A DNA stretch of 64,000 nt, from the NCBI GenBank assembly GCA_017631885.1, contig JAGBSH010000011.1, positions 1 through 64,000 on the forward strand, read 5' to 3'. Positions 25,148-33,800 of the stretch are shown here, piece by piece. Both the position numbers and the translations under genes were made by a program. Every line of letters starts with the position of its first letter. Within the stretch, counting starts at the first letter, position 1. The notes under the pieces are model-generated. The model saw only the letters and a program-made list of their open reading frames with translations, was not told where the DNA came from and did no database searches. Origin of the DNA: Fibrobacteraceae bacterium. GTDB taxonomy: Bacteria; Fibrobacterota; Fibrobacteria; Fibrobacterales; Fibrobacteraceae.

Positions 25148-25275
25148 TATAAAGAAATCTATCGGTTACGCTGACGGGGTTCTTTTTGCCAGGATACAAA
25201 TAAAAAAATGATATTTCATAAAATATGATGTTTTTAGAAATTGTAAAAACAAGTAAAATAATATAGATATAGCTT

Positions 25276-26667
25276 ATGGATATATTTGGAAATTTATCTG
25301 AAAAAATAGAATGGCTTAAACAAGCTTATTTTTCGGTACCAGAAAAACGGATTTTTTTAAAAAAAGGCGAATGTTTATTGCGTGAAGGAGAAAGCAATAA
25401 TCGTTTATTTTTGGTCATTTCTGGATCATTAAATGGAAAACAAATTGTCCATAATACAGCTTGGCAAGAAGAACGTAGTATTAATGTTCTTTTTGCTCAA
25501 AGAGGTGATTTTATAGGAGTATATAGCTTCTTTTCAGGTTCTGTTAGTTTAATGACTGTAGAAGCAAGTGAAAATTCTGAAGTTGCTTATATAGAAACAG
25601 GGACTTTACCAATAGAACCAGAAAAATACGGAACTTTTGTAGAGCAGTTCATGCCTATTATGATTCACGAAATGGCATCGCGTTACCAACGTCTGCTAGA
25701 TCAAGGGCAAGAAAAAGAAACCGCTCTTTATCGATTGAATAAACTAGAAACAGCTGCAACACTTGGACAATTAGCTGCAGGACTTTCTCATGAATTGAAT
25801 AATGCAGTAGGGGTTTTAGCTCGGAAAACAGAATACATTACCACATTTGTTGAACAAGCGATACTTTCAATAAAACCTAAAGAACATAAATTGTTTAAGT
25901 TAGGACAAGAATGTGATAGAATTCTTTCTAGTGGGGAAATGCGACAAAAAGCAAGAGATTATGAAGAACGTTTTAATTTACCCGCTTCACAGGCGAAAAC
26001 ATTGGCTAAAATGGCACCAACAGAAGAATTACTTTCAGAATTAGGGAAAAATTTTTCAAAAGAAATAGATAAACGTTCGATGTATTGGGTTCTAGGGCAT
26101 GATTTACGAGACATGAAAATGGCGGCAGAACATGCTTCTGGTATTGTTCGTTCTGTAAGAGTTTTAGGCGGTTCGCATTTTAAAAGAGAAGCTGGAATAA
26201 AAGTGTACCAATCTTTTGAAGGATCGATAGCTTTATTAAAACAAAATTTAAAAGGCATTACGCTTTATACAGATTTTAAAGAAGAATTTAAAAATTTAGA
26301 GATGTTTGCCGATAGAACTGAATTAGCTCAGATTTGGGTGAACTTGATAAAAAATGCTACCGATGCTTTAAAAGAAGCTAAAACAGAAAATCCAGAAATT
26401 CGGGTTTCTTATTATTCTGACGGGACATTTTTATTTGCCGAAATACAAGATAACGGTCCTGGAATACCACAAGAATTACAAGAAAAAATATTTCAACCAG
26501 ATTTTACGACTAAAAAGAATGGTTTGTCGTTTGGGTTAGGCTTAGGCTTGACAATTGTGAAACGTTTAGTAGATAGTTATGAAGGTGAAATAACTATTGA
26601 CTCTGATAAGAAAAAAACTATTTTCAAAGTAAAACTTCTTCTAGGAGATGAATATGGAAAAAATTAA
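25276..26667 (+). CDS. Soluble histidine kinase with N-terminal cyclic-nucleotide-binding-like domain
   Basis: A 463-residue protein without membrane segments. The N-terminus (about residues 20-130) has the beta-roll pattern of cNMP-binding domains (KKGECLLREGESNNRLFLVI then SGSLNG and GDFIGVYSFFSG). The kinase core has H172 in LAAGLSHELNNAVG, a long helical insert, the N-box (WVNLIKNATDAL), DNGPGIP and FGLGLGLTIVKRL. The classical cAMP-contact Glu/Arg cassette is not evident, so the ligand is uncertain. The next gene, a receiver, starts inside its 3' end, forming a two-component pair. Confidence 0.85.
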   Translation: MDIFGNLSEKIEWLKQAYFSVPEKRIFLKKGECLLREGESNNRLFLVISGSLNGKQIVHNTAWQEERSINVLFAQRGDFIGVYSFFSGSVSLMTVEASENSEVAYIETGTLPIEPEKYGTFVEQFMPIMIHEMASRYQRLLDQGQEKETALYRLNKLETAATLGQLAAGLSHELNNAVGVLARKTEYITTFVEQAILSIKPKEHKLFKLGQECDRILSSGEMRQKARDYEERFNLPASQAKTLAKMAPTEELLSELGKNFSKEIDKRSMYWVLGHDLRDMKMAAEHASGIVRSVRVLGGSHFKREAGIKVYQSFEGSIALLKQNLKGITLYTDFKEEFKNLEMFADRTELAQIWVNLIKNATDALKEAKTENPEIRVSYYSDGTFLFAEIQDNGPGIPQELQEKIFQPDFTTKKNGLSFGLGLGLTIVKRLVDSYEGEITIDSDKKKTIFKVKLLLGDEYGKN

Positions 26668-27136
26668 CATTCTTTGTGTCGATGACCAACCTGAAGTTTT
26701 AGAAACTATTACTCGGGATCTCCAATCACTTGAAAAATTTTTCCGAATAGAAACAGCTGATTCTGTTCAAGATGCAAAAGCATTGCTTTTGGAATTAGAC
26801 GGAAAAAGTGAAAAAGTTGGGCTTGTCATTTCTGATCATGTTATGCCTGGTGATGAAGTTGGTGTTGATTTATTGCGCTATGTAGATACTGATGTGCGGT
26901 TTTCAAAAACGCGAAAGATTCTTTTGACTGGGCAAGCTGGGCATGCAGATACGATTCGTGCTATTAATGAAGCTCATATAGATAATTATTTTGACAAACC
27001 CTGGAAAGCAGATGAGCTACTTTTAGCCGCTAAAAAATTGTTAACTCAATTCATTTTGGATTGTGGCTTAGAATATGAAGATTATATGCCACTTTTAGAT
27101 CAAGAAGTCCTTTTAAAGCATTTAAAGCGTGGCTAA
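26654..27136 (+). CDS. Stand-alone response regulator receiver protein
   Basis: From ATG 26654, 160 residues. That start has AGGAG six bases upstream; an ATG at 26648 touches the AGGAG and is unlikely. Receiver features: CVDDQPE (acidic pair), LVISDHVMPG (phosphorylated Asp), LLTGQAG (Thr) and FDKPW (Lys). There is no DNA-binding domain; the C-terminal tail (about 125-160) is helical. It overlaps the kinase gene by 14 bases, so it is the likely partner. The HDxxPGDExG-like layout (SDHVMPGDEVGVDLL) resembles receivers that work with HD-GYP or cNMP-type modules; output is unknown. Confidence 0.88.
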   Translation: MEKINILCVDDQPEVLETITRDLQSLEKFFRIETADSVQDAKALLLELDGKSEKVGLVISDHVMPGDEVGVDLLRYVDTDVRFSKTRKILLTGQAGHADTIRAINEAHIDNYFDKPWKADELLLAAKKLLTQFILDCGLEYEDYMPLLDQEVLLKHLKRG

Positions 27137-27150
27137 AAAGCCGTTTCTTA

Positions 27151-27192
27151 CAAAAAAAGAGATTAAATGTTAAACATTTAATCTCTTTTTTT
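27151..27192 (+). terminator. Long-stem terminator after the receiver gene
   Basis: CAAAAAAAGAGATTAAATGT and its complement form a 20-base-pair stem around TAA, with T7 within the 3' arm. Works on both strands in principle. Confidence 0.85.
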
Positions 27193-27262
27193 GTAAGTGT
27201 ATTTTTTTATAAGCAAGAAAATAGCAGATTATTTTAAATAAAAATCGTATATTTAGGGTATT

Positions 27263-27709
27263 ATGATTTGTCCTTATTGTAAAAATGATGAAGATAAAGT
27301 CGTTGATAGCCGCATGAGCGGAATGTCAATTAGGCGGCGTAGAGAATGTCTTGCTTGCTCTCGTCGTTTTACGACTTATGAATATGTTGAAACTGTAGCG
27401 TTAACGGTTATAAAAAGAGATAATCGTCGTGAGCCCTTTCAACGGGATAAATTATTAAATGGTATATTGACTTCTTGTAAAAAACGTCCTGTCAGTATGG
27501 ATACAATTAATGAAATTGTAGATAGTGTTGAAAATGAACTTTTTGCATTAGAATCTCAAGAAGTTTCTTATGATCAAATTGGAAATTTAGTAATGCGTAA
27601 GATTCAAAAAGTAGACCCTGTGGCTTACGTTCGTTTTGCTTCTGTTTATCGTAAATTTGAAGAAGTTGGTGAATTTGTAGAACAAGTTTTACAAATGAAA
27701 AAGCCTTAA
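27263..27709 (+). CDS. nrdR: Transcriptional repressor NrdR
   Basis: A 148-residue protein of normal length. The zinc ribbon uses CPYC (residues 3-6) and CLAC (about 31-34) with RRRRECLACSRRFTTYEY between and after; an ATP-cone domain follows (VIKRDNRREPFQRDKL). NrdR senses nucleotides and represses ribonucleotide reductase genes through NrdR boxes. No nrd genes are in the window. Its stop overlaps the stop of the convergent sigma-factor gene in TTAA. Confidence 0.96.
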   Translation: MICPYCKNDEDKVVDSRMSGMSIRRRRECLACSRRFTTYEYVETVALTVIKRDNRREPFQRDKLLNGILTSCKKRPVSMDTINEIVDSVENELFALESQEVSYDQIGNLVMRKIQKVDPVAYVRFASVYRKFEEVGEFVEQVLQMKKP

Positions 27710-28533
27710 ACTTTTTCAGGCTTATCTGCTAGAGCATAAAAAGCATAAATTTCTGTGTTATAGTGCCCATCATCATTTAATTGCGTTATTCTTTTAATTC
27801 CTTGGTCACGTAATTGACGAATACGTTCTCTTGAAAGTCCCATAGTTTCACTGATTTCTCGAATATTTTGAGAAATATCTTTTGTTTGAGATGTGCCATA
27901 GAGGCGTCTTAATACATCGTTTTCTCTAGGCGGAAGTTTTCGGAAAAGTTTATTTAAAAATAAGTGAAGGTTTTCTTTTTCGTGCATTGCTTGAGGCGTT
28001 TCTTCTGTGGGGTCAGAAAGAATTTCATTAAGCTGAACAGAGTCTTCGTTAAGCAAATTTTTGTCTAGTGATATATTTCCATCTGCAATTTGTTGTAACA
28101 TTTTAATTTCTTCAGTTAAAGTTTCGCCTGATTTATTTTTACGTAAACTTTGTCTGAGTTTTAGTTGTTGGTTTGCAGGAAGTCGGACAAGAGAACCTTG
28201 TTCGTTAACGGCTCGAGTGATAAAAGCCCTTATCCACCAAACGGCATAGGTTATAAATTTTAATCCTCGTGTGTAATCAAAACTTTGAATCGCTCGTATA
28301 AGCCCGATTGTACCTTCTGCCACAAGGTCTGAAGTAGATAGATTAGCATAGCTATACTCTTTAGCAACGCTGATAACAAACTTCATATTGGCTTCAATGA
28401 GTTTATCTCGTGCTTTTTTATTGCCTTGAGAAATTAAATGAAATAATTCTTTCTCCTCGTCAATGGAGAGAGGCTCAATGTGTTGTACTTTGTTCTTGAG
28501 CCAAGAAATGTCTTCGTTAGGTATTTGATGCAT
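27706..28533 (-). CDS. RNA polymerase sigma factor, sigma-70 family (no region 1.1)
   Basis: From ATG 28533 the protein has 275 residues; AGG lies 7 bases upstream, and a frame open to 28599 has no better site. Region 1.2 to 2 are present (EPLSIDEEKELFHLISQGN, MKFVISVAKEY, DLVAEGTIGLIRAIQSFDY, FITYAVWWIRAFITRAV), then region 3 (LVRLPANQQLKLRQSL) and region 4 (REISETMGLSRERIRQLRDQG). It is too short for the usual housekeeping factor with a long 1.1 region, but SigA-type factors of Bacteroidota are similarly short, so this may be the primary factor or a general-stress type one. Not resolved here. Confidence 0.88.
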   Translation of the reverse strand: MHQIPNEDISWLKNKVQHIEPLSIDEEKELFHLISQGNKKARDKLIEANMKFVISVAKEYSYANLSTSDLVAEGTIGLIRAIQSFDYTRGLKFITYAVWWIRAFITRAVNEQGSLVRLPANQQLKLRQSLRKNKSGETLTEEIKMLQQIADGNISLDKNLLNEDSVQLNEILSDPTEETPQAMHEKENLHLFLNKLFRKLPPRENDVLRRLYGTSQTKDISQNIREISETMGLSRERIRQLRDQGIKRITQLNDDGHYNTEIYAFYALADKPEKV

Positions 28534-28643
28534 GAGCATACCTGTTTTTTTTCTAACTTGTGTTACAGACGATATAACAATCCAAAATCGCCGTAACAAT
28601 AGTTGATTGTGAAAAAAATAAAAGTTTTTTTTAGAATTGGGTT

Positions 28644-29597
28644 ATGATGAGTAATTTTTTTTCATTATTACAGAAAAGTGTTGAAAAACGAGCTGTTTTT
28701 TCGGCTAAAACAGAGGCTATTCGTTTAGTAAATGGTATTGCTGATGGCTTTCCTGGGTTTACTTTAGATAGTTTTGGGACGCATTATCAAGCACAATTTT
28801 TTTCTGCGGATTTACTTTCAAAAGAATCTTTAATTTCTCAAGCGGTTTTAGAACTATTGCGGCCGGAATATTTTGTTGTAAAATATCGTTTATCGCCTTC
28901 AGGAAAAGCTCTAGAAAATCCAGAAATGCATGTTGTGTGTGGAGATAATCCTATTACCGTAGTTCGGGAAGGAAATTGTTTTTTTCAAGTGAATCTTGAA
29001 GATACAGTGAACCCAGGGCTTTTTCTAGACATGCGTGAAATTCGAGAAGATATAGAGCAAAGAGCTTTAAATAAGAATGTTTTAAATCTCTTTAGCTATA
29101 CTTGTAGTTTTGGCGTCCATGCAAGGGTAGGGGGCGCAAAAATGGCAGTGAATGTTGATATCAGCGGTAAAATTCTTGAAAAAGGGCGTTTGAATTATTC
29201 GTTAAATGGATTAGAGTGCCTACCAGGAGAGTTTTTTAAAGGAAATGCTTTTGAGTATTTAGCTTGGGCAAAAAAACGAGAAAAATTGTTTGATATAATA
29301 GTTTTAGATCCGCCTAGTTTTGCTCGGTATAAGGGCTTTTCATTTAATGTTCAGCGTGATTTAGATTCGTTAGTAGAGGCTTCTGCTGCTGTTCTTGCTC
29401 CTGGTGGCTTTTTAATGGTAAGTTCCAATTATAGTGCTTTTCGGTTAGAAAATTTCGCACAAAAAGCATTGAATAATGTCAAAAAAATATGTGGGAACGC
29501 TCAAATTATTTGGAAACGTTCCCAAAGTGCGGATTTTGTAGGAACAGGTTTGACCAAAGATTCTAGTCTTTGTGCTGTGTTAATACAAAATCTTTAA
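28644..29597 (+). CDS. SAM-dependent rRNA methyltransferase, RlmI-like, without PUA domain
   Basis: A 317-residue protein. The N-terminal RLVNGIADGFPGFTLDSFG block and VNLEDTVNPGLFLDMRE match the middle of RlmI, the 23S rRNA m5C1962 methyltransferase. The Rossmann part has LNLFSYTCSFGVHA (SAM motif I) and VLDPPSFAR (motif IV with the PP dipeptide). E. coli RlmI has a PUA domain of about 70 residues in front, which is missing here. The rRNA target is inferred. A second ATG follows immediately (28647), and either could be used. Confidence 0.82.
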   Translation: MMSNFFSLLQKSVEKRAVFSAKTEAIRLVNGIADGFPGFTLDSFGTHYQAQFFSADLLSKESLISQAVLELLRPEYFVVKYRLSPSGKALENPEMHVVCGDNPITVVREGNCFFQVNLEDTVNPGLFLDMREIREDIEQRALNKNVLNLFSYTCSFGVHARVGGAKMAVNVDISGKILEKGRLNYSLNGLECLPGEFFKGNAFEYLAWAKKREKLFDIIVLDPPSFARYKGFSFNVQRDLDSLVEASAAVLAPGGFLMVSSNYSAFRLENFAQKALNNVKKICGNAQIIWKRSQSADFVGTGLTKDSSLCAVLIQNL

Positions 29598-29608
29598 AAC
29601 TAACATAG

Positions 29609-30712
29609 TTAATAAGTAACGTAACAATAAACATTCATTGATGCTGTTATCGTTATTTTAGACCCGGCAGCAGAGCCATCTTTACAAGATTCAGGTGTGA
29701 TGTTTAATGAATAATCAATGGTATGAGCAACGCCATCAACTTCAAGTATGACACCATTCCCTTGGGCTCCGCACACCATTTGACAATTTACTGCATTAGA
29801 AGGGTATTGTGCCACAATGGTTTGACCACCTGGGAATACTTGCTTTGTAGAATCAGAAATGCCAGAATGGGCAATAGTTACATCTACCATATTAGGGTCA
29901 ATAACTGTGACTGGTTTGCAAGCATAGGTTTCTGTGGTTTTGTCTTCGTTTGTTACATTGACGGTTACAAAGACATTCTTTTTATGCATAGAAGCATCAG
30001 TAGTCAAAGAAGCTTCAGCTCCATTGGCATTAACGGTTCCAAAATCAGAGGACCAGGAATAGCTTTTAATAGGAGAATCAGAGTTTGAAACGACTTTCCA
30101 AGAAACAATATCGCCGGCGACAGCACTAGCAGGGATTGGTTCACAAGATTCTATTACAATAGGAACGCCTTGTACTTGCAGAGTATCGCATAAAACAGAA
30201 TTACCATCAACTAAAAGTGATGCTGTGTATGTTCCAGAATTTTCATATCGAATATTGACTTGGTTTAAACCATTTCCTTGAATTGATTTAGAAGCTGTTC
30301 CTTCGAAAGTCCAAACAAACGGAGCTAAAATTTGATCCCAAACTTCACCTTCATCTCGGAAAAATTGCCAAGTAGCGATATCACCTTTATTTATTTTGTC
30401 TGAAGAGGGACCACAAGAGCCGTTGATTTTATTTTGAGGTTCATTAAGAGCTTCTTGCCCACTAACAGTTTCTTGCTTTACAGAAGAACTACTTTTTTCG
30501 GAAACAGTAGGTTCATCTTTAGCAACGGAGCTAGAACTTTTATCATTAGAATCCTTGTCGGATTCACTAGAAGAAGATTCGCCTTTAGTTGAGGAATATT
30601 CTGTTTCAGGAGAATCATCAGAACTCGATGAAGTAGATTCAGAAGAACAAGCGAAAAAAACAAAAGATAGCCCCAAAAGAGCCATTGGAACAGCTTTTAA
30701 ATGACCAAACAT
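29609..30712 (-). CDS. Lipoprotein with poly-serine linker and PKD-like domains
   Basis: From ATG 30712 (or 30718) about 367 residues; the longer frame to 30856 has no signal peptide at its start and would overlap the promoter. The signal peptide ends in FVFFAC, then Ser/Asp/Glu-rich stretches (about residues 23-90). Two PKD-like beta-sandwich regions follow (about 105-180 and 185-270, the latter with SWSSDFGTVNANG), and a third cysteine-containing domain ends NVYCYVTY. It is surface-exposed and divergent from the GH9 gene with a 145-base shared region, so a role in fibre binding is plausible but unproven. Confidence 0.8.
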   Translation of the reverse strand: MFGHLKAVPMALLGLSFVFFACSSESTSSSSDDSPETEYSSTKGESSSSESDKDSNDKSSSSVAKDEPTVSEKSSSSVKQETVSGQEALNEPQNKINGSCGPSSDKINKGDIATWQFFRDEGEVWDQILAPFVWTFEGTASKSIQGNGLNQVNIRYENSGTYTASLLVDGNSVLCDTLQVQGVPIVIESCEPIPASAVAGDIVSWKVVSNSDSPIKSYSWSSDFGTVNANGAEASLTTDASMHKKNVFVTVNVTNEDKTTETYACKPVTVIDPNMVDVTIAHSGISDSTKQVFPGGQTIVAQYPSNAVNCQMVCGAQGNGVILEVDGVAHTIDYSLNITPESCKDGSAAGSKITITASMNVYCYVTY

Positions 30713-30752
30713 TCTCATGGGCGAAAATATAAACAAAAATAGAGTGTTAATG

Positions 30753-30781
30753 ATTGTAATATTTTGTTTAACATTCTCCAA
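30753..30781 (-). promoter_or_regulatory. Predicted sigma-70 promoter of the PKD-like lipoprotein
   Basis: On the - strand TTGGAG (30781-30776), 17-base spacer, TACAAT (30758-30753). Predicted start near 30747, about 30 bases before the lipoprotein ATG. This supports the short start of that gene. Confidence 0.6.
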
Positions 30782-30857
30782 GATAGCAGAAAAAGTTTTA
30801 ACTTTCCTACAGTCAATGGGTGTTTGAAATTGGGTTTTTTGAAAAAGGAGACACATA

Positions 30858-33800
30858 GTGCCGTTTCTTTGTTATGCTGCTTTTTTGTTTTTATTCGTAG
30901 CGAATACTTTTGCTGTAGAACAAGAACAACCCACCCCTTATGACTTGATTAGACCTATTTGGCCTATGGTTTGGGATACCGCATCTGTTGAAGAAGGCGG
31001 AACGGTAGAAAGTTTTAGTAAATTCGTCCCAAGCCCTTACAAGAGAAATCCAGTGCCTAAAGTAGGTACTGTACCACAAGATTTTAAACCTAATGGTTTG
31101 GTCCCTGATACATTAAACCAAGCTTTCCTTGATGCAAGAAACTTGCGAATAGGTAGAATTCGTATAAATCAGGCAGGGTATTTACCAGATGATCCTGAAA
31201 AGCAATTCTATTATGTTTCTGCTGGGGATTGTTCTGAAAAGTTTTCAGTTGTTGATTTGGAAGGAAATGAAATCGCGACAGGTGGTGAATTTGTATCTAC
31301 AGGTTTACCAACACAGTCTTCTTGGAAAATTGTTGCAGGTACAAATGCAGCGACAAACAAAAAAGAACGTTATTCTGCCGAAACAGTAGGGCCAGAAGGC
31401 ACTATTTGTGTTGCTAATTTGGCTTCTTTTTCCTTGCCTGAAAATGAACGCATGCGTATAAAAGTAGGGAAAGAATATTCTGCATCTTTTATTGTGAGTG
31501 ATAGAGTTTATTCTATGGTTCGAGATGCGACGATTAAATTTTATGGGATTAATCGTAGCGGTAATTCAGAATCTTGGTTCCATGAACCTTCTCACACAAA
31601 AGATGGAGCTGGTTCTTTTGTTCAAGGAATTGGTGGTGTTGCTGGTTTTACAAGTAAGGAAGGTGCACTTGCCGGTGGTTGGTATGATTGTGGCGACCAT
31701 TTAAAAGAATCACAAACACAAGCGTATGCTTTTATGGTTCTTTCTGTTATGGCTGCCGCAAATCCTGATAGAGATGAAGACAATTATGCATATAATCATG
31801 GAGAAACGGTTAATACAGATGGTATTCCGGATATTCTTCGTGAAGCAAAACATGGTGCTGACTTTTTCCTGAATTCCTATCGTTTTGCTGAAGGCGTTGT
31901 TGATAATATGGTCGTTTCTGTCGGCAATTTTGGTGCAGACCATGGTTGGTGGGGACGCCCGGAAAACCAAGATGCTTTGCCTTTAACTTTAACAGGACGT
32001 GGTGGGCCTCATGAAAGAGATTTGCGTCTTGGTGAATTAGGTTCAAATATTTCTGGCCAGATAGCAGCAGGCCTTGCATTGCTTTCAAAAGAATATGCAA
32101 TGTATGATAAAGCTTTTGCAGATTCTTGTTTAATGGTTGCAAAAGATTTGTATGATTTTGCAAAAAATTTAAAATTAGGTAACTCCACTTATGGTAATGG
32201 ACGACCATTTGTTTATAATACCATTCCAGATGGTTGGTCAAGTCCTGCTTATAACGGGAACAATGAATCTCATGATGATTTGGGATTGGCTGCTATCGCT
32301 CTCCATTATGCGGCTTATGACCCTGCAAATCCTGATATGAGTTATTTGAATGATGCTGTAGAAGAACAATCTTATGCAAGCCCGCAAGAACCAGGACCTG
32401 GATTTTTCCGAGGTGGTTGGTTCGCTTTAACACGTGATGGTATGCGGAAAAGTATGAAAAATACGAGTTGGGCTAATGCTTACACTTACACTCTTTATGC
32501 TTTCTATAAACTTTTGTTAAAAGATGATGAAACTTCTGTAAAATATGGCATTAGTCCTTCTGATCGTTTATGGTATGCAGAAAACGTTATTTATATCCTT
32601 GCAGAAAACTTGAGTAACGTTGCTTCTACTGGTGGTTCTTCTATTTCAATTCCTGGGCGTAATAATCCTTTTAATATTTCTTTTGGTACGCTTTGGTATA
32701 ACATGCAAACGGACCAAACATGGATTTATAACCGTTATCAAGCAGGAAATATTTTTGAAGTTTTTGCGTATGCTGATGTGGCTAAAGATTTGGAAGGAGT
32801 TCGTTTGCCACAAAAAGGCCAACAAAATTGGAAATCAGCAGAAATGCGCCAATTAGGCATTAACCAAATGAACTATATGCTTGGTGTAAACCCATGGGAT
32901 GTTTCATTTATGCTTGGTGTTGGAGACAAAAATGACGCTCACCCTCACCATCGTGCTTCAAACCCAGAAGGGAAAAATATGCCAGGGGCTGCTTATGTAT
33001 ATAATCCGCCAGTTGGTGCTTTATTTGGAGGAGTAACTCCAGGGGATATAAATGCTTGGGCTCCATCAACGATGAGTTGGGAAGATTATCATCTTTCTGA
33101 AACTTGTATTGACGGAACAGCTATGTTCCTTGCTGCTGGCGCTATGGCTACACGGGCAGAAGATTTGGGGCGAGCACCAAAAGATGTTAATGTTGAAATC
33201 CGTTATGTAGGTTATGACTCTGCGATTGTCAATATTATTCAAGATGTTCGTGGTCAGTCTATGATTCTTTATAGTGAAAGTGAAACAGGACCTTTTAATC
33301 AAATGGCTTTGGATTCTGTTCCTGGAGTAAAGCATACCATTCATATGAAAGGTTTAAAGAATGGAACTACTTATTATTTTAAAGTGGTGTCGATTAATTC
33401 AAGAAGTGAAAAATATGCCACAAAATGGTTAGTAGATAGTACAAGTACACCATTCTATTTTACAACACTTGCAAGTGAACCTCCTTCAGCGGATATTCAA
33501 AATGTTAAAGTTTGTAACTTGTCTGCCGATAGCGCTGAAATTATGTGGTTTACGCCAAATGGTCAGTACGAGTCTAAAATTTATTGGGATACAGTTTTAA
33601 CTACTTATGATAAAATGGCTTGGAATACAGGCGATGCGAATGCTGATGTTTCTGGTATTCCAACTAATTTCCATTATGTAAAAATTGGTGGTTTAAAAGA
33701 AAAGACAACATATTATTATGTTGTAGAAAGTAATGGTGTGCGTCGTAGTGTTGACGAAAAAGGGAACCCGTTAAAATTCACCACTCCTGTGATGCAGTAC

